From Vitis vinifera (lineage: Eukaryota > Streptophyta > Magnoliopsida > Vitales > Vitaceae), in assembly GCF_030704535.1 (NCBI RefSeq), contig NC_081820.1, positions 26,517,001 through 26,581,000 on the forward strand: a stretch of 64,000 nucleotides of DNA, read 5' to 3'. Each line of letters starts with the position of its first letter. The first letter of the stretch is position 1. A program made the translations under genes and the position numbers. Shown here one piece after another: positions 1 through 13,025 of this stretch. The notes beneath the pieces were generated by a model that made no database searches, had not been told where the DNA came from, and saw only the letters and a list, made by a program, of their open reading frames with translations.

Positions 1-75
1 ATGGGGTCAAAGTTCAACCCCATGGCCAGAGAATCCAATAGAACATGATTAAAAAAAATGCATAAAAAACCATAC

Positions 76-3000
76 CTTCCTTTCAAGAGCTGCTACTCTT
101 TGATGGTATTCCTCTCGCAGAGACTCAGTTTCTGCTTCATTGGATTTTCTCTGTTACACAATTCTCAGTAGTTAGAAAACAATCATATCACAGTACTAAT
201 GTATGTATTAGTAGTAAAAATGAGAGAGGGGGGCTAAGTGCTCCACATTAGTTAACAAAACAAAGAAATTTTTCTGAAGTGAAAGATATAACCAAGCACA
301 GCAAGTTATGATTTCAACAGGTGCAAAGAAGAAGCTTGCCTTTATCAACCAAAGGATGGTTCCTATCAAAGCATCCTTCAATGTGCCGTAAGGGATTTAA
401 GAGGGGAAGAGTGTGTAGGAAAGAAATGCAAAGATAATTTAGGACAAGTGGAAGACTTCAGAGACACTTTGGAAACTAATTTATTTCTATCCCTTTTTTT
501 GGGCCTCTTGTACCACAGCCTTTAAGGTGCTCCTCTCAATATTGTTCAGCTCAATTGGTATGCAATGTGTAGATCAAAAGGGTATGAATAGCAATTAGAT
601 CACATCAATCAAGTGGTAGGTAAATTTATTAAGTGAAAGATAATAGCCGAAGATATATAGACACCAAAACAATGAAAACGGATAAGAGTATCAGTTATTA
701 TGAAGATATATATTAGTGCCATTAGCATATCTTACCAAACACAAACACAAACCCCAAAATGTTAAATAAATAAAAACCTTCAAAGCACCATTCTTACCTT
801 CAAATCCTCATTTACAATTTTTAGCTGCTCATTTTCATTCATCAGCTTTGCAATTTCATCAGCTTTTGCCTGGAAAATATCAAAATGACTGAATTTCAAG
901 ATACAAAGAAATCTGATAAACGAAACATGAATGTTGTAAAATAAACCTCCTTGAAGTTCCCAAAGGAGACATAAATTGAAGGCAATAAGAACCAAAAGAT
1001 ACAAAATAATTGACAAGGTGGGGTAGGTGAGATCTAGAGTCCAAAAAAACATGGGATATCCATATGGAGAGGCTAACTGGTAGTCTATGTCTATGACCAT
1101 TCCAAAACAGAACAAAAAAGGTTGAGATGGATGAAAGGATGAACCCATTTTCACAGGTTTTCAAGCACCCTTGCCAAATCAACATTCTCCATGGTTACAA
1201 GTATGTTTTGCATTAATGATATGCATGCAGAAGAAGAATATCATTTCAGTAGCATAGAATCTCATATTACTGCTATTTTTAACACTGAAAAACATATTTG
1301 AGTAGCATTATGGGAAAGGTACTCTCAGGATAAAAATACTAAGAGATTTATGAACTTATGTAGGTAATTCTTTTCTTGTACACAAAATGAGGACCTCCTT
1401 AGTGGTATGGACAGCTACAAGGTATGTAGGAGGAACTCAATGTGTATCATCTCCTCACTAATGATGTTAATCTGTTACAGAAGCAACGAGAAGTACAAAA
1501 TAGAAAGTTTGTCTTCGGTCTAGGTGCAAAGTATATGCTAACAACTATATCCTCTCTGGTGAACAGTTACCTACTCAAGGTAGTGTCTCCTCTCACCTCC
1601 AGCATGTTAGTTTGGGTTCTTTTGTGGACCCTCTCCAATGGCAAACCAAGAAGCTGCAACATTTGTTATTTTGACTGGGTATGAGAGAGGTGGATCTCCT
1701 AGCTCAAGTAAAGGCCAAGATTCAGGGGAAGTATGTGGTACAGGTCAAAGAGAGAGATATTTTGTGTATTATGGCATGACAAATCACATGTCAGCAGAAT
1801 GTCGGGGTAAGTTTGGTAAACCAACTGGGCAAAGTCAGGTGGTGTGTGACAAAGTGGAGAACCCTTTTGTGTCCACAGTTTCCTTCTCTGATAATGTTAA
1901 TGCTCCTATCATGCTTACACAAAAAGAGTATAATCATCCTCTACAACCAGTGAGTCGGCCATTTGTTTCCATAGAAGCTGCTATTTAGGCTCACTCAGGA
2001 ACTAGCACTACTTTATATTCTTCTACCTCCCATTCATCCCCTTGAATTATAGATTCAGGAGCTTCTTCTCACGTGACTTGTAAGTCTTCCATTTTTTCTA
2101 CCTTTTCTAATTTGTCCACACATTGACCTGCTATCGTTGCTGATGGTTCTACTTGAAAAAGGAACTGTCTATCCTGTTCCTAACTTCTGATTGTCCTCTG
2201 AGTTTTCCATTATTGACTTTCCTATGAATCTTTTATTTCTAAGCACATTAATTAACTTTTGTAATTGTTCCATTACACTCTTCCCTTCCCATTGTATATT
2301 TCAGGATCTCTCAAAAGAAGATGATTGGGTGAAGGCATGAAGTGAATGGAGTTTATTACCTTATCACAGCAACTCATGCTCTAGTTATTTTTACATACTT
2401 TTGTTTCTTCCAAACAGTAACACTTTCAATTGGTCATCCTTTACTCTAAATTCTTTGGCTTCTAGGACACCCAGTTATATCAAAGTTAAGGTATCAAGCT
2501 TGCAAGTTAGACAAACATCACAAGTCTATTTTTCCTACTAGACTTATGTCAATTGCTTCCTTAGCAATTAGAACCGCAGCCAAAACTTGCCTCCCCCCAA
2601 CCAAAGCTTTCTAAGAATTAGAAACAATTGACCCCACCGCCTTCTTCCACCTATTTGCCAAAACCATAGCAAATAACTTGTACAATCCACTCACCAAGCT
2701 TATAGACCTCAAATCTTTGAATTCCTCCACCCCTCCTTTCTTAGGGATCAACACAAAGAAAGTGGCATTTAAGTTTCTTTCAAAAAATCTGAACTCATAG
2801 AACTCCCTAGAGAAGCTTATCACCTCAAGCTTCACAAACTACCAATAGTGCTAAAAAATGCCATGATGAAACCCTCCCACTGTGGTGCTTTATCCCCACT
2901 CATTGAATTCAAGCTAATAGAATCTCCTCCTCCAAGAAAGGAACCTCCAAAGCCTTAACATCATCCCTACGCAAACTCTACCACAGCATCCCATTGATAC

Positions 3001-6000
3001 TTGGTCTCCACTCACTTGATCTGGATAAGAGACTACGTTACCATTCACCTGTCCACCATTTACCGTAATCCTGGACAAAAAGGTCCTCCTTCCTTAGGCA
3101 TTTGCCCTTTCATGATTAGTGTTTTCGTCCCCATCCTCAACCAAATTTCCCAAGATTTCTACCTTCACGATGCCTCTGCCCAATAAGGCCCACTAATCTC
3201 CTCCCTAGCCACCCTACTAGCTTCAACCTCTTCCATATTAAGCATGTCTTCCCTTTGTTTGGCATTCCAAAAGCCCACCTTTATCAAAGCCGCCTCCTTT
3301 TTAAAAGAGATATTGTCAAACACCTCATGATGCCACACCTTCAAATCTGCCTTCAAAGCCTTCAACTTGGAGGGCAGAATAAAGCTATAAGACCCACTAA
3401 ACTTGAGACCACCCACCAACACCTTAGTAAGTCTTTAAAACCATCCACTTTTAACCACATATTTTTTAACCTCAAAGGAGTTTTGCCCCTTCTTATCCCG
3501 CCTCCATCAAGAAAAATAGGTGAGTGATACAACACTGGCTTCAGCAAAACGCTTTGCAAAAGACCATTTAAGGTACTTAGCTGGTGCATCGCACCACATA
3601 GAGTTATAACTTCATTTTAGCTGCATAATGACATTGTTAATTCAACATCAGAGGCAGTTTCAAACAAGTTCCCAAGAGCCTTAAATGTCAAACTTCTTTG
3701 TTTCGTAGCAGTCTCAAGATTAAATTTAATTTGAGGAAGACTAGGATGAAACTCAAAATAGTTAGTTAAACTAGTTTCCTGATATCCAATTTAGGAACCA
3801 AGTGACTAGCCTTCCATGAGATAGTTGAAAAAATAATAATGTACCTGAGCTTGTCTTGCAGCCCCCTGGAGTGCAGTTTCCAGCATCTTCATCTCCAACT
3901 TCAACTTCTCAACTTCAACAGCAGAATCCACAGAGTCAGACACATTGGTTCCTGAGCCAAATGCTGATTCCTTAACGTCAGTGTTGTAATCATGGGCTTG
4001 CGGATCAACTGCTTTAGCAATTACATCATTTTCATGAGAAACCAACTCAGAAACTGTTTCTGAAGCCACATATGAAGGAAGTGTAGTAGGTAAGTGATCC
4101 TCAGAGAGTTCACCAGCACTTTCAGTTTCCTTAATAGTAGCAGAATGTGAAGCAGAGAGCTCAGTCCCAATCCCAGCCTTGCTATCAATTGATGCTTCAG
4201 TTTGAATGGGTAAAATTTTATCCACAATCTCATTCACCCCTGTCTTCTGCTCACCTGTGCTCTCATGCAAATCAGCGACCTTATGGGATTCATCTGGTAT
4301 AATTATGCTACCCTCAACTTGATCAATTTCATCGGCTTGGGAGTTGGCTTCCACAGAGTGTGAACTAGCTTCCTGTTGGATGTAATTAGAGGAATCCATT
4401 GACTCGACACTCTCAACAGTGGATTCAGATGGAGCAGCCAACACCAATTGTGAATCAGACTCATTCTTTCTGGAGTCTGCAATTACAATATCTGTTCCCT
4501 CCTCCGAGATGCCTGGATGCACATGATCCTTTTCTATTTGGACTGGTTCTCTCCCTTCTTTGGCCGGTGCAGCTTCTTCAGCAGGAGAATGGGTGGACCC
4601 AACAGTCTCCACCTCTTGTTTTTCTCCAGCTGAAGACGGAAGCTGTGAAGATTCAGGTTGTTCTGAAGATTCAGGTTGTTCTGAAGATTCAGGTCGTTCT
4701 GAAGATTCAGGTCGTTCTGAAGATTCAGGTTGTTCTGAAGATTCAGGTTGTTCTGAAGATTCAGTAGTACCTTCTGAACCTTTTTGCCCCATAAATGCTA
4801 TGGCTGAAGGCCATAATCCTGATGATACTGGCATTATAGACAGGAAACCAAAAATTAAGTCAATCCACAACCCTTTTCATATAAGCAATGGGATATCAAG
4901 AATACCACAATGAGAGCAAACACTAGCACACGAGTTCCAACTAATAAAGGATAACCAAAGAGAAGAAATGAAGAGGAAAAAATACAAAACCAATTCCTCA
5001 CCTTGAGAGAATCTCAAGATGAAAACGAAAAACTTTATAATATTAGTTTGATTGGATAGAATAACATTCCTGATTTCCAAGTCCTATTTTTCATTAAATG
5101 TCATACATTATTCAAGGAATCTAATAGGAACCTGACTAAATGTCATACATTTTTCAAGGAATCTAATAAACAACTCAGCAGGTATGATAAATACAATGCA
5201 GTCTATAATTGGTCTACCCAAAGAGTCCCATTGGATGGTGGCTCCTAATCCTTTTTTGATGTTGGTATAATATAATTTGCATCTTGATTTTTATGTTTTT
5301 GAAAACATACTAAAAGTAACTAATTGCATATAGCCTAAACCCATGCATTGGGCAAACAGAAACTTTTGTCTCCCCACCTTTCCTATGAGCAGTGACCACT
5401 CGTGACAACAATAAAATGTTAATGAGGACAAGCCAAAGCCTATAGTGAATGGCAAATCAAATTACATAGAGAAAACAATTTCCTTCAGGTAAGCCTGGTT
5501 GACTGTTGAGGCTTATGATTGATCTATAATTCCTAGCCCATCGTACTAATTAAGCTCCACAAAACAAATACATGCAACAGAACTAGGAACTTAGAACCAA
5601 GACCCAAAATGGAAACAACCTAATTGAACTACAATACATACTAAACATCCATACCTGCAAGTTTTGCAGTTAAATGAACTTTTTTTTTTTTGATAGATAA
5701 AATCAAGATTGAATTGAATTAGAAGACTGGGCCCCCAAAAGGCGTCCCGAAGCATACAAGAAGTATACGGCAAAACGCCTAAAAGTAGAATACACAAAAA
5801 GAGAGGTGACAAAAAACACCACCCGCCCTCATCTAGAGCCCAACCAATCAAAAAAAATTGATTAAATGAAGAAGCCCTATACACGACTTAGTCCAAGACC
5901 AAAAAGTACAAACGAAGGAGTTTTTCAGCCTTTGTACCAACAGCTCCTTGTTATCAAAGGCAAGTCTATTCTTTCCCTTCCAAACTGTCCAAAAAATACA

Positions 6001-7617
6001 TAAAGGGGTTGCCTTCCAAGCCTTTTTGCGCTTCTTGCCCACAAAGGAGCTAGGCCAACCAAGAAGAGTCTCTCTAACCGACAAGCGTAAGACCCAAGAT
6101 ACTCCAACGAGAGCAAAAAGCAACAGTCACAGCACCCTAGCTTTAATGAAGTGAAGTAGAATATGGTCAATGGTCTCTTCTTCAACATGGCAAAGAAAAC
6201 ATCTGTTTGCTAAATATTATCCCCTCCTAAGGCCTTTCCTCACGCTACTTCCCAAGCGAAAAAAACCTGCCTTGGGAGGAGAAGACAAACTCCAAATGAT
6301 ACTCCTTGGAAATGGGACTGCTTCACCTAGCTCCAAAGCATCATAGAGAGACTTAACAGAAAACTTCCTGCTCTTCGACACTATCCAAAGCACCCTATCT
6401 TCCAAGTCATGGGACACCCTTTTCTCTTGAATTCCTGAAAGGAAACTCTCCACAATATCCACCTTCCAATCATTAAAAGGTCTAGAGAAACTCGGATTCC
6501 AACCATCATCCTCAATTTTGTAGTCCCATACATCCACCACCCACGCCTCTTTTGAAGTCGTGAGAGCAAATAAAGAAGGGAAAGAAACACACAAAGTCTC
6601 GTCACCACACCACTTATCCTTCCAAAAACTCACCCTTCTACCATTACCCACATCAAAAGCAATCCTATTACTCAAGAGATTCCATTCTTTTCTTATAGCT
6701 TTCCAAAGGTCCACCCCATACTCCCCTCTCACTTCACAAGAGCTCCACCCCCTTCTTCTACACCATATTTCTCACTAATAACTTGTTTCCAAAGAGGCCC
6801 CCTTTTATCCGCAAAGTGTCAACACCATTTACAAAGAAGAGTCTTATTAAGCTAAGAGAGACATCTAACACCCAAACCACCCTTCCTCTTATCTGAGCAA
6901 ACAATCTCCCACCATACTAAATGAGGCTTCTACACAAAAGCCCCCTGACCCCAGAGGAAGTCCCTCTAAATCTGCTCTAATCTCAATCTGATTGACCTTA
7001 GCATGCTCAACAAAAACATAAAATAAATAGGAAGTTTGGGGGTCAGTTTTTGGTATGTGAACCAACCCATGTCATTCTATAGGAAACCTAAGTAATGTGA
7101 GCAGTCCAAGCCTTTGCAACCTAAGCAAAGGTATTGAAATTCTTAGACTTCACCTCTTAAATTAAGGATTTTTTTTCTTTTCCTTCTTTGAATAGCAGCA
7201 CATTTTTAGAGATGCTGCCAAACTCAAGTTACCTGTTGAAAATTTAGCCAATCTTAATTTTAAGTTTTTGAAATAACCATTGGAAAGCCAAAGTTTTGAT
7301 ACACAAAAAGGATAAAGCTAATACATCAGCTTGCAATTCACTATGGAGAGATGAACAAAAGGGTTCCTTTTCCTTTTAATTTAATAAGCATTCTCAGCAT
7401 CATAATAAAATTCAAATCAAATGCAAAAGCATGGAGTGAAATCAAACAATACCAATAGTACAAGATTACCTTCTCCACCTGGATCAGACTTTTCTTCAAA
7501 TCCAAGAGCACTATCAAAATTCTTTTCAATATTCTTCACACTCTCGCTGAGCTTATTCACGGCCCCAGCCAGATCTGGAAAGCCTCCTAAAGAGACCTTC
7601 CCGCTAAACCATGCCAT
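76..7617 (-). CDS. GC5: Golgin candidate 5 (TMF-like), 5' part, cut by window edge
   Basis: Coiled-coil Golgi tethering protein of the TMF family; in Arabidopsis GC5 sits on the Golgi and is reported to bind RAB-H GTPases. Four coding exons are visible on the minus strand: 7470-7617, 3845-4827, 798-869 and 76-150. All joins are GT-AG and in frame, giving the first 426 codons; the rest lies beyond base 1, and 1-75 is intron. The start is fixed by the conserved N terminus [20 protein letters not shown]. Exon 2 encodes the acidic, poorly conserved linker with a hexapeptide repeat, then enters the coiled coil at [20 protein letters not shown]. Exons 3 and 4 continue it ([33 protein letters not shown]). 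Intron 1 (4828-7469) and intron 2 (870-3844) are swollen by retroelement remnants. The exon 2 acceptor is ambiguous: a second in-frame CAG lies 9 bases downstream. Family assignment is very secure. Confidence 0.93.
1440..2560 (+). mobile_element. Degenerate Ty1/Copia retrotransposon remnant in GC5 intron 2
   Basis: Plus-strand frames show order-preserving Copia landmarks with stops and frameshifts. There is a decayed gag zinc knuckle (about 1755-1815, first Cys replaced by Tyr: [15 protein letters not shown]), then a protease-like DSGASSHVT motif (about 2045-2080). A gag-pre-integrase-like stretch follows (about 2300-2550, with pieces resembling LGHPS and C..GKHH..F). No LTRs were recognised. 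It lies antisense to the host gene. It cannot encode a working polyprotein. Confidence 0.7.
2590..3595 (-). mobile_element. LINE (non-LTR) reverse-transcriptase remnant in GC5 intron 2
   Basis: Minus-strand open stretches resemble the segment between endonuclease and reverse transcriptase of plant L1-type LINEs. At 3165-3422 there is [18 protein letters not shown]...; at 2611-2835 there is the RT start-like segment [22 protein letters not shown]. Many stops interrupt the frame. No poly-A end was located here, so this is an internal fragment in sense orientation relative to GC5. Confidence 0.72.
4654..4766 (-). repeat. 18-bp coding minisatellite in golgin exon 2
   Basis: About six to seven near-perfect copies of an 18-base unit (plus-strand form GAAGATTCAGGTTGTTCT, with a GTCG variant in the middle copies). 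Read on the coding strand it gives tandem [12 protein letters not shown] hexapeptides. Because the unit is a multiple of three, copy-number change would keep the frame. It lies in the disordered acidic linker before the coiled coil. Confidence 0.9.
5681..7020 (-). mobile_element. 3' portion of an L1-like LINE in GC5 intron 1
   Basis: The largest open stretch (6217-6732) matches the C-terminal part of LINE ORF2, with [22 protein letters not shown] and other familiar blocks. It is followed by a zinc-knuckle-like [17 protein letters not shown] near 6150-6210 and the closing [13 protein letters not shown] block near 5985-6025. The element ends in a poly-A tail (T run at 5682-5692 on the plus strand) preceded by a TTATC-type 3' end. 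The reverse-transcriptase core is missing, consistent with 5' truncation. The closing block recurs in the LINE at 58.5-60.5 kb and in the fragment at 60.9-61.4 kb. Confidence 0.82.
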
Positions 7618-7676
7618 TCTCTATCCACAAACCAATACAATTTGATCCAGCACTCAGAACTCCCAGATCAAAAACC

Positions 7677-7860
7677 TTGAAAGCAAAACAAAACGTGACA
7701 ATTCAGAATCACATATCATAATAATCCAAATCCAATTCAGAAAACAATCAATGATACAAACCAATATCAGATGCAAGATCAGCAACACAATTATATGAAA
7801 CTCAAAAACAGATCTTACAAAAAAGACTTGAGGTTAATCCTCCCCTTAGTTGCTGCAAAA
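7677..7860 (-). promoter_or_regulatory. Probable 5' leader sequence and splice sites of GC5
   Basis: Upstream of the ATG at 7617 the minus strand holds a pyrimidine-rich acceptor ending TTTGCTTTCAAG (about 7677), a good GTAAGA donor (about 7816), and a very strong acceptor ending TTCTTCTTCTTTTGCAG (about 7858). Together they suggest a spliced leader. The strong outer acceptor would pair naturally with the donor at 12328. This is inference from consensus only. Confidence 0.4.
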
Positions 7861-7979
7861 GAAGAAGAAAAACACAGAACAGAAAATCTTCAATTTCTCC
7901 TCCACATTTGATGATGAACATAAAAAAAAACACGCGTAAAGCGGAAAATAGTTAGTGTAGATTAGGCAAGGCCAAGTGA

Positions 7980-9170
7980 AGGTTATTATTGGGGAAAAAA
8001 CTTGCAAATCCTGTTGTCATTTATTTTCCTGCATTTTCTAGGCAACCAAACAGGTGAGAGAAAATTGACATATGAACCTTGGGAGAGGTCCAATTAGGAG
8101 AGGCAAATCAAATGCAAGAAAATCATGTGTTTTTCTTTTATTTTTTGGTAAGTTAAAATGTGATTTGTGAAATTGAAGTTTTGGATCAGAAAGAGATCAA
8201 ATCAGAGCTTCAATTGGAATCCCTAGAGCCCAAAAAAGAAGGAAGATGAGCTCTTATTCTTCAAACCAAGCCCCAAGGCCACATCCAAAGCAGATGAGAG
8301 AGAGAAAGAGAGAGAGAGAGACAAGTCTGCTTCTCCACAAAGCTCAAAACCTCTTTGAGTTACAATATCAATAATTGCATTTTGGGAAAAATGGACCCAT
8401 CTTGTTTCAAATAGGTCCAGTAATTCAGCCCAACCCACTCCGATAAGAAATCTACACAATTATTAGTCTACATCTATATCTATTTATCCTTTTTCTGCAT
8501 ATTGATTTTGGAAGATACCTTAGTAAATTTTGTTATTCCTTTTTATATATAATAATAATGACAATAAATCTATAGTCTATAAATTTATTATCTCAACCTC
8601 AGCCAAAAATGACTTCTTTATTGACCTAATCCTTCAAGTCTCAATAAATACCATGAAGATGACATCTTAATATGCATCCATGCATAAAAGCACCTTCCCA
8701 TGAGTTTTAATAATACCTTCCTATGGGATGAGAAAGGCAATATATACGGTGGTAAACCAGAGAGGTTTGTCAGCATGAAAAAATGTGTTTATATCATTCT
8801 AATGAAAGAAGAGCACCAGTTACAATATAAACACAATGAAGTGTTTGTCTTAGCTAAATTGAGATTAATAAAGATATTAACCCTACATTCAGATAGCACC
8901 TTAAAATACAATAGCATCTTCCCCCCTTTTTTTTTTGGATAGGCAAACAAGGATATACATTATAAATTTAGAGAAGAATTCACCTGGAGAGGATGCAACA
9001 AGGCACACACATTGTATACAATTAGTGTCAAAAACAGGCAAGCAAAAAAGAACAAAGTATACAAAAAACAACTTCCCTTTTCTTACTTCAAACTCAACCA
9101 ACCTACAATTACACTCTAAGCCAATCCAAAACAATGCAATCAAATCTATGCAACTCAATTACAATTAATC
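7980..9170. other. Spacer / possible leader intron, with a LINE-like 3' end
   Basis: No gene recognised. A (GA)n run lies near 8300-8322. At about 8927-9170 a T run followed by GGATAGGCAAACAAGGATATACATT resembles the minus-strand 3' ends of the LINEs at 5.7, 58.5 and 60.9 kb, so a short dead LINE tail is likely. The rest is AT-rich and featureless. Confidence 0.4.
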
Positions 9171-9379
9171 TATACCATCTAAATAATTCAAATGTGTTTG
9201 TGCACTTTTCTTTCACCTAAAATGCTCCCATCATATCAATTATATTTGTTCAAATCCCACTTATTAAATCTATATATTCAAACTATCAAATATATCCATT
9301 ATGTCATTTATTTATTTCTATAAAAACTATAAAGAGTATATATCATATCATATCATATCCTATAACATGACGTACTTTC

Positions 9380-10008
9380 ACCCATATCCTAGATCTTGTA
9401 ACCATCATAGTAAATTCATTATTCCATTATTAATTTGTTATAATGATAATATTAGTTTTAATTTTTTATTATTTGACTACAACATTTGCTTCAACTATTC
9501 ACTTGAAAAATAATAATAACTCATTTGAGAACACACAAAGCCACATCAATTAGCAAACCTAAAAATAGGATATTGCATAACTCAACCTGGAAAAAAATTC
9601 AAAATAAATTCATTACTTCATTACATTTACTTAATCATTGATTGAAACGCTCATATTCAATTCATTTTTTAATTATTTCTTCATTATTTACAATTTTCAT
9701 TACCTTTTATTATTCATTTGTAGTAAAGGTAATATTAAATTTATGTTTTAATTAATCTTTTATTATTTGACAGTAATACTTCTATTGAGCTATTGACTAG
9801 AAAAAAAAACCAATGACTCATTTGAAAATACACAAAGTCGACATCAATTACAGACCTAAAAAAGGGGTATTGTACAGCCAGACAAAGAAAAAAATTTCAA
9901 ATTACAATTGTTATTTCAGTATCATTATTTATTCATTGACAGTAACATTCATACTGAATTCATTTTTTAACAATTTCTTTATTATTTACAATTTTCATAA
10001 CCTCTAGA
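9380..10008. repeat. Tandem repeat, about 297-bp period, just over two copies
   Basis: The block beginning ACTCATTTGAGAACACACAAAG near 9519 recurs at about 9816 as ACTCATTTGAAAATACACAAAG. The flanking CTTTATTATTTACAATTTTCAT and ATTTTTTATTATTTGAC blocks repeat in the same order, and a partial upstream unit begins near 9400. The DNA is extremely AT-rich. No coding potential. Confidence 0.7.
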
Positions 10009-10009
10009 A

Positions 10010-12300
10010 AAATCAAGACGAGACAACAAACTTGCTCTCTTTCTTCTTACAATTATGATACTATCAGGCACAAATGATGAGAAATGGGAAGAAAGGGGAA
10101 AAAGGAAGAATATTATTTCTGAAATTGAGAGAATACATTGGCAAAGTACCCTTCCAAATGTACCATTTAGCTTAAATATCAGAAACAGAGTAAAGGATTG
10201 CTCCATAAATGCATTAATTACTAAAAGTACTCCTATAATAAAGGTCAGTCAACCATTGCTAAGCAATTCTGAATCATCTCTCGTAAATCTTCTTCCTTTA
10301 TTTTTATAGCTAGGGTATGCTCCCTCCCTCTTAAAAGAACCTTGTTCTCAAAGTGTGAAATGAGGAAAGCAGCTAATGTGCTTTTCTGAACCTTCCCACA
10401 TGGCATCTTCAAGGAAAGAATTAGACTGATGAACAAGACCTTAGGTTTTGGCATGGTTCCCATGTTTAATGATATGATACATTGATCTAAAATTTCAACT
10501 AGTTCAAACAACACAAACAACACAAGGGAGAGTGTTAGAGTGCATGATATATATTATAGGCCCAAATCTAAAAGCTTAAGCTTTTAGAAAAATTGGTTGT
10601 TCAACAGCAACTACTTCAGATATTAAAGGGGGATATATCAAATCCAACACAAGACTCGATTCCACCAAATCTAATTCAAGTTTGCAAAATAATAATAAAT
10701 AAATGGAAATACAATGTTCAAGTGGATATGAATCCATCTACATCCATCACACATGCAGTATAAGCATTCAATGTTAAATTACCCCAGCTCAGTGCAGTGT
10801 ATGAATCTGAAACTCCATACGAATCTGAAATTTCAGTTAGCAACCACTTCCAAGATCCATACAGCTACAAGTTTTGGAGTGCACATATAGCAGACTCCAG
10901 CATCAAATCAAAAGCAAGAGTTCTCACAACAGGTACACTGTAAAGTGTCAAAAACAGAGAAAGATAAAAATCTCCTGATATACACACCCACACAAGCCAA
11001 TATGCAAATAAAACTAGAACTACAACTCACAACAGATCTATTAATCAAGGATTAGAATTATAAAATGGAATATGATCCACAAATACATAGACACACACCA
11101 CATGCATACATGAATGCAATCATATACACATTGTGCTAAATCCATGTTCATGTCTATGTCTAATTCTGGACCAAAGATACTCTTAGCAGAAAAACTTTAG
11201 TCATCTATATAAAATAATAAAATGGTACAGTACTGTTCCAGAAATTTGATACCGCATAACAATTTGATATCCAGAATTTCCAATAATACGTATATATCCC
11301 AATTTTTCCAATCCATATTTGAATGCAATTCTATCCAACATAATCTCAGCACAACCACCTCATCCAAATCTATAGATAATCATAAAATACTTCAGCAATG
11401 AAGGCATATTTAACACACAATTCAAAACATTTCTGGAACAAATCAGAATCAGTTTGCCAAATATTCAAATAAAAACAAATGAGAACACAAACTTGCACCA
11501 GAATCAAAATGTGAAGATCACAAAAGAAAAGCATTGAAACAAATTAATTCATAATCTTAAATTTTTTAATCAAAAAAAAAATTATTTCTTTTAACTTTTA
11601 AAATTTTTAGATCCAGAAAATCCAAAGATCTCGTTTCAATTGTTGCTCTTCTTGTCTCTTTCCCAGATTCCAAAATCCAGTTCCCAATCTCACCATCATT
11701 CATTGGACAATTTTTTGCTTCAAAATCTAGTTCTCACCATCCAGTGAAATTCTCTATCTACATATAATATGAAGACCCCAAGATCTCTATCTCATCAACA
11801 ATCCATACAGATCCAGATATGAATACAGCAAAGTTCACAAAAGAACTCCAAGAAATCAAAATTAAACATTCATCACTAATTAAAAGACAAACAATCATTT
11901 CTGAGGGGGAAAAAAAAAAGATTTCAAAACTTCCAGCAATTGCATTCCCAAGTTATGAAGCACTCAGAATGTAATCCAACCCTCTCTTTCCTCACCAAGA
12001 GAATGAAGGAAAATAAAAGAAAACCACATTTCCAATCCTACGTTACCTCCCCAACTTTCTTTGCTGCCAAAAATCCAAAACAGACAAAAACAATAGAAAA
12101 AAAATATATCAGATCAATTACGCCAAAGATTCATACAATTTTTAGGTAAAGTGCCATTTTCTGTATTCTCGAGCCCTGGGTGAAAAATCTACGATTCAAA
12201 ATTTTCTTTCATTTTCTCAACATTCAAAAGATTATATCCAACCTAAAGAATTTTCTCGGAATACAAACAATTGTATATATCCTAAATTGGATTGATTGAA
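10010..12300. other. AT-rich non-coding stretch, nothing recognised
   Basis: No convincing coding frame, RNA gene or complete transposon was seen. Short open frames (for example 10245-10523 minus) are interrupted and not supported by any motif. The stretch most simply reads as intronic or spacer sequence between the GC5 start and the putative leader exon near 12.33 kb. Confidence 0.4.
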
Positions 12301-12328
12301 TTGGGAACAGAGATCGGATCAGTACCTG

Positions 12329-12510
12329 AACTTAGAGATCGATGAAACGCAGCGTTTGGAGAGGAAATGATTTGTAGGTGGAAGATCGGCATAAGGCGAT
12401 CTACATCGTGAGTTTGGCATCACCGCATCAGTCAGATGACAATGGGCTAAGTCTGGGCCAGCCCGAGGCCCAATTTCTGAACCATTGGGCTGTAAGTGGG
12501 CTAAGGATCA
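12329..12510 (-). promoter_or_regulatory. Site II-rich promoter and probable non-coding first exon (minus strand)
   Basis: Between 12442 and 12502 five TGGGCY/RGCCCA motifs (site II elements, targets of TCP factors in many housekeeping promoters) are packed into about 60 bases. Below them, on the minus strand, a leader-like segment ends at TCTAAGTTCAG with a GTACTG donor at 12328. The next good acceptor in the same direction is the strong one near 7858, so this may be the first exon of GC5. The link is inferred. Confidence 0.5.
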
Positions 12511-12599
12511 AATCTTGTTACGCGGATAATTTCGTCCGAGTGATCCAAGTTTCACAAATTTGATAAATAATTTAATTTTTAAAAATTAGATAACTTATA

Positions 12600-13020
12600 T
12601 TCATTATTATATTAAAATTTTAATTAATTAATTAATTAATTAAATATACCTGAAAAGGATCTAGATTGATATTCTATCAAATTTATACATTTTATTTAAG
12701 GATACCTTAATTTCAGTCTTTTTATATAGAAATTAATCACGTTTTTTAATGTTGTTTTTTATAAATATCAAAACTTGATAATCCATTTGAAAGGGAATTT
12801 GAGCAAAATACATAAATAAATAAAAATAAAAATAAAAGTTTTTTTAATGTTTGAAAACAATTTTTTTTAATAAAAATTATTGTAAGTAATTAAGCATTTT
12901 TTTTTCTTTTTGGGTTTGCCCGATTGAATAATTTTGATTTTGATATATATATATATATCTATATATATTTTAATATTTTTAATGAAAAAGTTTTCTTTAG
13001 AAATTATTTAAAAAATTAAT
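12600..13020. other. AT-rich spacer with simple repeats
   Basis: Contains a (TTAA)n run near 12610-12642 and a (TA)n run near 12942-12968. Nothing else recognised. Confidence 0.5.
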
Positions 13021-13025
13021 TTATT

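Noticed and set aside
4399..4913. Plus-strand frames with repeated SEDSGC or LKIQVV units
   Set aside because: Antisense readings of the golgin 18-bp minisatellite; the minus frame has the family match and splice sites.
10245..10523. 92-codon minus-strand frame
   Set aside because: No recognised motif, surrounded by AT-rich non-coding DNA; faint retroelement feel only.
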